From positions 14,627 to 78,626 of the forward strand of contig NZ_JBHSMT010000021.1 in the NCBI RefSeq assembly GCF_042654985.1: a stretch of DNA of 64,000 nucleotides, in the 5' to 3' direction. The position numbers were made by a program, and so were the translations under genes. Under the pieces are notes generated by a model. It did no database searches, was not told the DNA's origin, and worked only from the letters and a program-made list of their open reading frames with translations. This DNA comes from Paraherbaspirillum soli (GTDB taxonomy: Bacteria > Pseudomonadota > Gammaproteobacteria > Burkholderiales > Burkholderiaceae_D). Shown piece after piece: positions 42,568-50,148 of the stretch (position 1 is its first letter; the number at the start of each line of letters is the position of its first letter).

Positions 42568-43602
42568 TTAGGCTATCTTGCCGCTGACCTGGGCCGAGGC
42601 AAAAGTCGCCATCTCACACAGGAAATTGACCGCCGCCTGCAGCAACGGCAATGCCAGCGCGCAACCGGTCCCCTCCCCCAGCCGCAAATCAAGTTGCAGC
42701 AGGGGTCGCACCGCCAGATGCTGCAGCATGCGCCGGTGCCCATGTTCGTCCGAGCAATGCGAAAAAACACAGTAATCGAGAATCGCCGGCTGCAAGCGCG
42801 CCGCCACCAGCAATGCGCTGCTGACGATAAAACCGTCAATCAGCAGCACCATGCGCCGTTGCGCCGCACCCAGCATGGCGCCGACCAGCATCGCGATTTC
42901 AAAGCCGCCAAAGGTGGATAAGACCTCCAGCGCCGTGTTCGCCGCGGTGTGCCGGGCGACTGCAGCCTCGATCACCTGCTGCTTGTGGCGAATGCCGTCA
43001 GCCGCCAAGCCGGTGCCGGCGCCGACGCAGTCGCCGACCGCAATCCCGGTCAGCTTGTGCATGATGGCGGCGGCCGCCGTCGTGTTGCCGATCCCCATTT
43101 CACCGAAACCCAGCACATTGCCCTCCAGCGATCCGGCCAGCGCCATCCCGTGCTGCATCGCACCGAGACACTGCTCCATCGTCATCGCCGGTTCCCACGC
43201 GAAATTGCGGGTGCCATGCGCCACTTTAAGATCGATCAAGCCCTCGCGCGGCCCGAAATCATGATTCACCCCGGCATCGACGATATGCAGCGCGCAACCG
43301 TTCTGGCGCGCAAAAACATTGATCGCCGCCCCTTGCCGCAGGAAGTTCTCCACCATTTGCCAGGTCACGCTTTGCGGATACGCGGAAATATTTTCCGCGA
43401 CGATGCCGTGGTCGCCGGCGCAAACCAGGATCGCCGGTGCGAGCAATTGTGGCGCCAGCGTTTGTTGAATCAAGCCAATCTGCTTGGCCAGCGGCTCCAG
43501 CATGCCGAGGCTGCCGAGCGGTTTGGTCTTATTGTTGATCGCCGCATCGAGGGCAACGGACAGAGCGGCATCGTGGGTGGAATCGATTTGAGGGATGGGC
43601 AT
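42568..43602 (-). CDS. cobT: Nicotinate-nucleotide-dimethylbenzimidazole phosphoribosyltransferase
   Basis: 344-residue enzyme that activates dimethylbenzimidazole as alpha-ribazole-5'-phosphate. Family blocks: KTKPLGSLGMLEPLAKQI, CAGDHGIVAENISAYPQ, the active-site region GFGEMGIGNTTAAAAI and SAEAGM-like tail. It is the first gene of the cobT-cobS-cobC block. Together with BluB-supplied base it completes the lower ligand route. Confidence 0.95.
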   Translation of the reverse strand: MPIPQIDSTHDAALSVALDAAINNKTKPLGSLGMLEPLAKQIGLIQQTLAPQLLAPAILVCAGDHGIVAENISAYPQSVTWQMVENFLRQGAAINVFARQNGCALHIVDAGVNHDFGPREGLIDLKVAHGTRNFAWEPAMTMEQCLGAMQHGMALAGSLEGNVLGFGEMGIGNTTAAAAIMHKLTGIAVGDCVGAGTGLAADGIRHKQQVIEAAVARHTAANTALEVLSTFGGFEIAMLVGAMLGAAQRRMVLLIDGFIVSSALLVAARLQPAILDYCVFSHCSDEHGHRRMLQHLAVRPLLQLDLRLGEGTGCALALPLLQAAVNFLCEMATFASAQVSGKIA

Positions 43603-43842
43603 AGGGTTACCAGGGCGTTGTAGGGTGGAAAAGCGCAGCGACTTTCACCGTTTTAGATACGTCAAACACATGCGGCGCATCAGGAGAGCAAGCACGAAGC
43701 AGATGATACACAAACCGATATCGGGAAACCCCATGCCGGATCAACAAGAGAATGCAATAATTGCTGCGCTCATTATGTCGTCGTGCGCGCAGTAGCGCAA
43801 AAACATACAGGCAAGCTGTTTACCTAACGAAAGGGAGAAGAT

Positions 43843-45618
43843 ATGCGATATACACATTGGTTGTTAAAACCGTTGGCCGCATCAGCGCTCGCGCTGGTCT
43901 TGCTGGGCAACGTACAGGCCGCATCGCTGCCAGCGGTCGAGGCGCAAAACGGCATGGTCGTGAGCTCGCAGCATCTGGCCTCGCAGGTCGGGGTCGATAT
44001 CCTCAAAAAAGGCGGCAACGCGATCGATGCCGCGGTAGCGGTCGGCTATGCGCAGGCAGTGGTCAATCCGTGCTGCGGCAATATCGGCGGCGGCGGCTTC
44101 ATGACCATCCACCTGGCCGACGGCCGCGACACCTTCATCAACTTCCGCGAAACAGCCCCGGCCGCGGCCAGCGCCAATATGTACCTGGATGCCGAAGGCA
44201 AGGTCATCAGCGACTCCAGCCTGTACGGCTATCTGGCGGTCGGCGTGCCGGGCACCGTGCTCGGACTCGACAGCGCACACCGTCAATACGGCAAGCTGAC
44301 CCGGATGCAAGTGATGCAGCCGGCGATCAAGCTGGCGCGCGACGGCTTCATCCTGAATCGCGGCGACACCGACATTCTCGACACCACCATCGAACGCTTC
44401 AAAAAAGATCCGGAAGCCGCCCGAATCTTCCTGCGCCGCGACGGCACGCCGTTGCAGCCGGGCGACCGGCTGGTGCAAAAAGACCTCGCCAGAACATTGG
44501 AAGCGATAGCCCGACGCGGCCCCGACGCCTTCTATAAAGGCGCGATTCCAAAAGCGGTCGAACGCGCCTCCAAGAACGGCGGCGGGATCATCACCGCAGC
44601 CGATTTCGCCGGCTACAAAATCAGCGAAAGCGCCCCGTTGTCCTGCGATTACCGCGGCTACGTGTTCGTCTCGGCGCCGCCGCCCAGCTCCGGCGGCGCC
44701 ACCATGTGCCAGATCCTCAACACACTGGAAGGCTACGACATGAAGGCGCTCGGCTACCACTCGGCGGCCTCGATCCATTACATGAGCGAAGCAATGCGGC
44801 ATGCCTATATGGACCGCAACACCTTCCTCGGCGACCCGGCTTTCGTCAAAAATCCGCTGGAGCGCCTGCTGAGCAAATCCTACGCAGCATCCATCCGCGA
44901 CAAAATCAGCGCCGACAAAGCCACTCCATCATCCGAGGTGCAGCCCGGCATGGAGCCGCACGAAAAGCCTGAAACCACCCACTACTCGATCGTCGACAAG
45001 GCCGGCAATGCGGTATCCACCACCTACACCGTCAACGGCCGCTTCGGCGCGGTTGTGATCGCACCGGGCACAGGCTTTTTCTTGAACGACGAGATGGACG
45101 ACTTCACCGTCAAGGTCGGCGTCAAGAACCTGTACGGACTGGTGCAAGGCGCGACCAACTCGATCGCCCCCGGCAAGCGGCCGCTGTCGTCGATGTCGCC
45201 GACTTTGGTTACCAAGGACGGCAAAACCTTCATGGTGCTCGGCTCGCCGGGCGGCTCGCGGATCATCAGCATCACGCTGCAAACCGCGCTCAATGTGATC
45301 GACTACGGCATGACGCCGCAAGAAGCGGTCGACGCCCCGCGCATCCATCATCAATGGCTGCCGGACGAGGTCTATTACGAAACCCGCGGACTGTCGCCTG
45401 ACACGCTGAAAGTCCTGGCCGGCATGGGCTACAAGATGACCGAGCAAACGCCCTGGGGCGCGGCGGAGCTGATCATGATCGGCTTGCCGGGCGCGGCGGG
45501 CGTCGCCACCTCGGCCAGCTCCGGCAACGATGCGGCGGTATCGGGCAAGGTGCGGCCTGGTTTCTACTATGGTTCCAACGACGTGCGGCGGCCGTCCGGT
45601 TCGGCCATCGGTTATTGA
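43843..45618 (+). CDS. ggt: Gamma-glutamyltransferase
   Basis: 591-residue periplasmic enzyme that hydrolyses glutathione and transfers the gamma-glutamyl group. Signal peptide at 1-27 (LAASALALVLLGNVQAA). The proenzyme cleaves itself before a threonine in PETTHYSIVDK (Thr378), making the large and small subunits. Substrate-binding Arg in NFRETAPAAAS and the block PLSSMSPTLV are present. Possible start MRYTHW at 43843 with AAGGGAG upstream. It is flanked by unrelated genes. Confidence 0.95.
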   Translation: MRYTHWLLKPLAASALALVLLGNVQAASLPAVEAQNGMVVSSQHLASQVGVDILKKGGNAIDAAVAVGYAQAVVNPCCGNIGGGGFMTIHLADGRDTFINFRETAPAAASANMYLDAEGKVISDSSLYGYLAVGVPGTVLGLDSAHRQYGKLTRMQVMQPAIKLARDGFILNRGDTDILDTTIERFKKDPEAARIFLRRDGTPLQPGDRLVQKDLARTLEAIARRGPDAFYKGAIPKAVERASKNGGGIITAADFAGYKISESAPLSCDYRGYVFVSAPPPSSGGATMCQILNTLEGYDMKALGYHSAASIHYMSEAMRHAYMDRNTFLGDPAFVKNPLERLLSKSYAASIRDKISADKATPSSEVQPGMEPHEKPETTHYSIVDKAGNAVSTTYTVNGRFGAVVIAPGTGFFLNDEMDDFTVKVGVKNLYGLVQGATNSIAPGKRPLSSMSPTLVTKDGKTFMVLGSPGGSRIISITLQTALNVIDYGMTPQEAVDAPRIHHQWLPDEVYYETRGLSPDTLKVLAGMGYKMTEQTPWGAAELIMIGLPGAAGVATSASSGNDAAVSGKVRPGFYYGSNDVRRPSGSAIGY

Positions 45619-45670
45619 AGTAAGAAAGGTTGGGCTGCAAAGCCCAACGCGATCGAGCCGACAGTGCAGA

Positions 45671-46200
45671 TTGTAAGCAGGTGTAATACCCGGTAAGCGG
45701 ATGTAATACCCGTCAACGCATCGTCGAGGCGCGGCGTTTTTTGCTCAGTGACACGGGAATTGCCCCGCTTAATTAACCACCTGAGGACCACACCATGAAA
45801 AACGTAATCTCTGCACTGATCGTCGGTTTGTTTGCTAGCGCAGCATTCGCACAAACTCCTGCTCCAACCGCTCCAGTGGCAAAAGCTGAAGTGAAACAAA
45901 GCAAGGAAGTGACCAAAGCCGAAGTCAAGGAAACCAAAACTGCAGTCAAGACTGAAGCCAAGGAAGCTACAGCAACTACCGGCGCGAAAGAAGAAGTCGC
46001 CGGCGCCAAGGTTGACGCGAAAAAAGCCAAAGTCAAAGCCCATCACAAAGTAGTGAAGGCAAAAGCCGACGAAGCTAAAGTCGACGCAAAAGAAGCTGTA
46101 GCACCGGCACCAGCACCAGCCAAGTAATTGGCTAGCGCTGAATAACAAAGACAGGTTTCACCCTAACGACCCGGCCGCATATGCGCCCGGGTCGTTTTTC
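45671..46200. repeat. Tandem duplication unit 1 (offset ~1.35 kb)
   Basis: The segment from TTGTAAGCAGGTGTAATACC (45671) through the small protein gene to its terminator is repeated at 47020-47605. Inside it TGTAATACCCG occurs twice. The two copies flank the gene at 46437-46916. Confidence 0.85.
45795..46127 (+). CDS. Small Ala/Lys/Glu-rich secreted protein, copy 1
   Basis: 110 residues with a signal peptide (MKNVISALIVGLFASAAFAQ) and a low-complexity mature part made of Lys, Ala, Glu and Val (AKAEVKQSKEVTKAEVKETK), ending APAPAPAK. The mature part looks disordered and basic. It resembles histone H1-like tails in composition, but the export signal suggests a periplasmic role, perhaps stress-related. 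A close paralogue is at 47146-47466. A strong terminator follows. Confidence 0.75.
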   Translation: MKNVISALIVGLFASAAFAQTPAPTAPVAKAEVKQSKEVTKAEVKETKTAVKTEAKEATATTGAKEEVAGAKVDAKKAKVKAHHKVVKAKADEAKVDAKEAVAPAPAPAK

Positions 46201-46201
46201 A
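46165..46201 (+). terminator. Rho-independent terminator, copy 1
   Basis: Stem AACGACCCGG (46165-46174) and CCGGGTCGTT (46187-46196), then TTTTC. The same hairpin recurs at 47566-47597. Confidence 0.9.
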
Positions 46202-46436
46202 TTACGATTTACGCCCGCTAGTCCCCTATCGTTGGATTTTTCAGCCCAACCGCGCTCTGCCGCCCGACACGTTGCACATTCTGGTCCGGGTAATCGCATC
46301 AATTTGACCTGCCATGTGCATCGCACTTGAGCAGCGAATCACCAAGTATTAATGGGAACAGTCCGGTACATTACTGTTTTTTTCCGCGCTACCGAACCCC
46401 CATCCTGTGAACCCGCTTATCGCGAAAGCCAGACCG

Positions 46437-46916
46437 ATGAAAACAATCGCCGCCCTACTGTTCGCCGCCATTTACACAACGGGCGCTTACGCCACCTGCT
46501 TTAGCGACTCACCAATAGAGCTTGCAAAAAATCTTCACGACAAGCATAGGGAGTTCTATCAAAAGCCATCTGCCGATGCACGCCAGCTCATTCATTCGTC
46601 ATTTTTAAAAGCAGTCGACCATGAAGATCGGTGCCGAGAGAAAGACGACACCTGCACATTGGATGCCGACCCCTGGGATGACGCACAAGACGGCGCCGCG
46701 AAACCGCCATTCGAATACCAGGTGTTGCATCTGACACCGACTGCATCAACGGTGCGCTTTAATTTCAGATTCACCGTGGACGACAAGCATTATTCGCCAC
46801 GGCACGCGACGTTGAAATTCAAAAGAGAGGGCGCTGGAAATTGCTGGAAGGTTGATGACCTGATTACCAATAGCGGCCTGTCTCTGCACGACACATTCAA
46901 GAACCGCAAACCCTGA
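46437..46916 (+). CDS. Secreted protein of unknown function
   Basis: 159 residues from ATG 46437. Signal peptide MKTIAALLFAAIYTTGAYA. The mature part is beta-rich with a late segment LKFKREGAGNCWKVDDLI, reminiscent of DUF3828-like or NTF2-like periplasmic proteins that end in a W-x-V-x-D strand. Four or more Cys may form disulphides. It sits between the two copies of the tandem duplication, so it may have been carried with one of them. Confidence 0.6.
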   Translation: MKTIAALLFAAIYTTGAYATCFSDSPIELAKNLHDKHREFYQKPSADARQLIHSSFLKAVDHEDRCREKDDTCTLDADPWDDAQDGAAKPPFEYQVLHLTPTASTVRFNFRFTVDDKHYSPRHATLKFKREGAGNCWKVDDLITNSGLSLHDTFKNRKP

Positions 46917-47145
46917 TTTTTCAACTCTTTGCGGAACGAAAACCGACAAAGGAAGAGAGCTGTGATCCGGTTAAAGACCGCAGCAAAAAGAGTATGAGTG
47001 CCTGAGCATGCAGCGCCGTTTGTAAGCAGGTGTAATACCCGGTAAGCGGATGTAATACCCGTCAACGCATCGTCGAGGCCCGGCGTTTTTCACTCAGCGA
47101 CACGGGAATTAACCCACTTAATCAACTTCACTTGAGGACTACACC

Positions 47146-47466
47146 ATGAAAAACGCAATCTCCGCACTGATCGTCGGCTTGTTCGCTAGCGCAGCATTCG
47201 CACAGACTCCTGCTCCAACCGCTCCAGTGGCAAAAGCTGAAGTAAAACAAAGCAAGGAAGTGACTAAAGCCGAAGTCAAAGAAACCAAAGCTGCAGTCAA
47301 GACTGAAGCCAAGGAAGCCAGCGCAACTGCCGGCGCGAAAGAAGAAGTAGCTGGCGCAGAAAAGACCAAGGTCAAAGCCCATCACAAAGTAGTGAAGGCA
47401 AAAGCAAAAGCCGACGAAGCTAAAGTCGACGCGAAAGAAGCAGTCGCACCAGCACCAGCCAAGTAA
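47146..47466 (+). CDS. Small Ala/Lys/Glu-rich secreted protein, copy 2
   Basis: 106 residues, nearly identical in its signal peptide and first half to copy 1 at 45795, with small insertions and deletions in the Lys-rich tail (KAHHKVVKAKAKADEAKVDA). The indels lie in repetitive codons, as expected from slippage or unequal exchange. Same low-complexity secreted type; the function is unknown. Confidence 0.75.
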   Translation: MKNAISALIVGLFASAAFAQTPAPTAPVAKAEVKQSKEVTKAEVKETKAAVKTEAKEASATAGAKEEVAGAEKTKVKAHHKVVKAKAKADEAKVDAKEAVAPAPAK

Positions 47467-47565
47467 TTCCCTGGCAGTGAATAACAAAGACAGGGTTCGC
47501 CCTGATGCCGTTCGACCCAGGGACTTTTTAGTGACTTGAACGGTATAACGCTTTGATTTCGCCTT

Positions 47566-47602
47566 AACGACCCGGCCGCATATGCGCCCGGGTCGTTTTT
47601 CT
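47566..47602 (+). terminator. Rho-independent terminator, copy 2
   Basis: Stem AACGACCCGG (47566-47575) and CCGGGTCGTT (47588-47597), then T-run. Confidence 0.88.
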
Positions 47603-47659
47603 ATTTGGGGGGTGACACGGCGCTGGAGGCTATCCCCGGATGTCCGATCGCGACTCTCT

Positions 47660-47888
47660 GCATGTCGATGGCCTGCTTCCGAAGTTCAAAGTCGACCTTC
47701 AGAAGATCGGCGACGCTCCCTATTTGGGGCGACGCCGACGTTTAGCATCGTTGGCGACCCGCCGGACTACCGTAGGGCGGATGAGCGTAGCGTTATCCGC
47801 CGCTTGATGTACCACAAGTGCTTGACGCATCCAAAACGGCGGATAACGCTGCGCTCATCCGCCCTACCGACGGTGGCGGTCAGCGGCT
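47660..47888. repeat. Degenerate repeat plus 30-bp palindrome, copy 1
   Basis: A short run of CTTCCGAAG-type sequence (47668-47750) leads into arms TAGGGCGGATGAGCGTAGCG (47773-47802) and their complement at 47837-47866. The arrangement recurs with near-identical sequence at 63402-63540, 15,652 bases to the right, each time just downstream of a paralogous small gene. Confidence 0.75.
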
Positions 47889-48227
47889 AGGCTTTGCGCT
47901 GCCTGGCAATCAACTCGTTCAGGTAATCAATGATGGCTTGGGCCTGTTCCGCCATCGTGCCGGTAGAGGCCAGCATCCAGCGCAGCTTCACGTCGATATC
48001 GAACGCGTTCAGCAGTGGCGGACAGGCGGGGTCGCCGTGCTCTTGGGCCAGATGGTTGGCATGCAGCGCCGACAGACATAGATGAATGCCTTGGCTCATG
48101 TCGAGCACAAAAGCGATGAATTGCGTCGCTGGATCGCTGCGCAGGTCTTGGTCCAACCACGAGAACGGTTGAAGATCTGCTGTAGCGGGGATGGGTGGGG
48201 ATGGACGGGTTTCTTACTATTACTCAT
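47887..48227 (-). pseudogene. Frameshifted paralogue of the small protein at 63532
   Basis: The intact paralogue begins MTSSKKKPRPFPPIPD. Here the ATG at 48227, with AGGAG before it, opens MSNSKK and then shifts frame near 48210; the downstream frame resumes as RPSPPIPATADLQPFSWLDQ. One missing base explains it. From the WLDQD block onward the frame is intact (SDPATQFIAFVLDMSQGIHL, HANHLAQEHGDPACPP). Both copies have a C-terminal NxLIARQR end. The family is a small soluble protein of unknown function, possibly DUF3077-like. A sequencing error is possible. Confidence 0.65.
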
Positions 48228-48412
48228 TGCGAGCTCCTAACGTGCGGTTAAACCGCATTGCGCGGTCAGTACGCTACGTGCAACTCGGTCCCCAATACTG
48301 CAGGGACCGGGCGACTACAAACGTTCTCGGGTGCTACGGCAATTATTGGCGTTCTGCCATTTTTGGCTGTGCCGGAGGACAATCAAGTTTTGCTGTTTGA
48401 GGGAGTATTTCG

Positions 48413-48892
48413 ATGGACTTACTGCCGGCTATAGAGGATGCCTTTGCTTGGCGCGTCCGGCCTGATGTATTGACCGATTCCAAACAACTTAGCGACGCAG
48501 AACTGGATGATGTTCTCGCCATCTCTCGCCTGGACTGGCGGGAAGTGACGAGCGAAAAGTGGGAGCAGTATTTCGATGTCATTTGCTGGTTATCGCCGCT
48601 GGCTTTTTGCTTTTATTTGCCGGGGATCTTCAAAGCCACTATTGACGATAACGAGCCGAATCTTATTGTGGTCGGCAGCATTGTCTCCATGCTCGACAGG
48701 AGCCCCAAGCCGGAATGGTGGGACGATTTTTTCTTGCCGCGCTGGACCTTGCTGACGGAGCCGGAATGCCGGGTGACCCAGGAGTGGATATTGTGGCTGT
48801 CCAATTTCGGCAATGCGGCTTTGTCGGATGATGCTCTCGAAAGATCATTGCAAACGCTTGAGTTGCTGATTTCAAAACGCGGCAAGAAATAA
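48413..48892 (+). CDS. Protein of unknown function (DUF6714-like)
   Basis: 159 residues, acidic, Trp-rich, soluble. The block WEQYFDVICWLSPLAFCFYL followed by PGIFKATI looks like a small family that includes DUF6714, where a Y-F-x-x-x-x-W-L-x-P-x-A-F pattern recurs. Function unknown; such genes often lie near polymorphic toxins as immunity-like or regulatory proteins. It is convergent with the acyltransferase gene; no operon partner. Confidence 0.55.
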   Translation: MDLLPAIEDAFAWRVRPDVLTDSKQLSDAELDDVLAISRLDWREVTSEKWEQYFDVICWLSPLAFCFYLPGIFKATIDDNEPNLIVVGSIVSMLDRSPKPEWWDDFFLPRWTLLTEPECRVTQEWILWLSNFGNAALSDDALERSLQTLELLISKRGKK

Positions 48893-48913
48893 GGTAAGCA
48901 TTATCCGAATAGC

Positions 48914-50095
48914 TCATTTCACATCGGGCACGCTGGAGGCCAGCGGCGTATTGAACGCTTCATGCGCCCGGCGCCTGGCAAGATAGCGGCGGCGGATTAC
49001 CGCATTGGCCGGCTCGGAGACATAGCGCGATACCAGCGCAGCGGCCAGCGCCGACAGTCCGAGAAATAACAGCAGCCACGGCAATCTTGCGCCATAGCCC
49101 AGCTGCTCTTTGCTCAACACATTGCGCAGCAGGCCCAGCACGATGATATGGAACAGGTAGATTTCATAGCTGTGCCGTCCCAGCCAGCGTACCGTGCTGC
49201 TCACGCGGCCGGTGCTCCAGCCGGTCGTGCGATCGTTGGCCGCGCCAAGCAAAAAGGCGGCACTGGATACGGCGATCAGCGAGAAGCCGAATATCTCGTG
49301 GCCGCTTATGCCGCGCAGGTAGACCGCGGCCAGCGCGATGCCGGCGATCAGCCGCAGTGCGCGGCCGTAGTTGGCAGCAAGCTTGACGCGGCGCGCCAGC
49401 AAGGCGGTCAGGCAACCGAAGGCGATGGCATCGAAGCAGGCCAGATAGCCGTACATAAAGAAGATTTCATTGTCGGTGTGGTGATTGCGATAAATCGGGC
49501 CGATGACAATGGCCGCGACACACGCTGCGACGATCAGCCAAGTTCGGCGCAGCAGCATGCACGCCAACGGCAGCGCCAGATAGAACACCTCCTCAACCGA
49601 TAGCGACCAGTAAATATTGAGGCAGTAGTTGAAATAGCCGGTCGATTGCATCAGCACGTTGTGCCAGAAGGTCAGCACCGATCCGGCCGCAATCAGGAAG
49701 TAGGAAGCAGGCCGTTGGAGGTCGCCGTCGCTATTGTCGAAAAACGGCAGGTCCAGGCAGCCCAGCGTGACGATGACGGCGAGCGCCAGCAGCAGGCTGG
49801 GCATGATGCGGGCAAAACGGAACAGGTAGAAGGTGCGTGCGTCGATGTCTTTCAAATCGCCCCAGCGCGCCAGCGAGTTCGACGTAATCAAAAATCCTGA
49901 AATCACAAAGAACATGGTGACGCCGAAGTTGCCGTTGTATGCAATCGCCTTCAGCAACGCCAGGGGCAAAAGCGTGCCAAGCGGGCTGTCCTTGAGACCA
50001 TAAGCCAGCGCGAAGTGCAAGATCAGCACGCAGGAAATGGCGACGCCGCGCAGAAAATCGACGCGGGCGTTTCTGGTGTAATCGGCTGACGCCAT
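48914..50095 (-). CDS. Acyltransferase family 3 membrane protein (OafA/YrhL-like)
   Basis: 393 residues from ATG 50095, chosen for AAGGAA 6 bases upstream and because the family start (RVDFLRGVAISCVLILHF) follows at once; an ATG at 50152 overlapping the upstream stop (ATGA) would add 19 residues. About ten membrane helices and the conserved RG-x-A and H pairs of the family. Such enzymes add acetyl or other acyl groups to surface polysaccharide or secreted glycans. Neighbour on the same strand is the NHL/LytM protein. Confidence 0.88.
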   Translation of the reverse strand: MASADYTRNARVDFLRGVAISCVLILHFALAYGLKDSPLGTLLPLALLKAIAYNGNFGVTMFFVISGFLITSNSLARWGDLKDIDARTFYLFRFARIMPSLLLALAVIVTLGCLDLPFFDNSDGDLQRPASYFLIAAGSVLTFWHNVLMQSTGYFNYCLNIYWSLSVEEVFYLALPLACMLLRRTWLIVAACVAAIVIGPIYRNHHTDNEIFFMYGYLACFDAIAFGCLTALLARRVKLAANYGRALRLIAGIALAAVYLRGISGHEIFGFSLIAVSSAAFLLGAANDRTTGWSTGRVSSTVRWLGRHSYEIYLFHIIVLGLLRNVLSKEQLGYGARLPWLLLFLGLSALAAALVSRYVSEPANAVIRRRYLARRRAHEAFNTPLASSVPDVK

Positions 50096-50148
50096 TGTTG
50101 TTCCTTGCTGAAATGATTTTATTAATTTGGAAAACGCGTTCGTGAATT

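Larger units (their letters stand above)
47020..47605. repeat. Tandem duplication unit 2
   Basis: Second copy of the 45671-46200 unit, including upstream region, small protein gene and terminator. Confidence 0.85.

Noticed and set aside
41730..43620. Long frames on the plus strand opposite cobS and cobT.
   Set aside because: Typical antisense shadows of GC-rich coding DNA, with Arg/Gln-rich low-complexity translations.
47582..47890. Arg-rich frame after the second terminator.
   Set aside because: It runs through repeat and palindrome sequence and has no family features.
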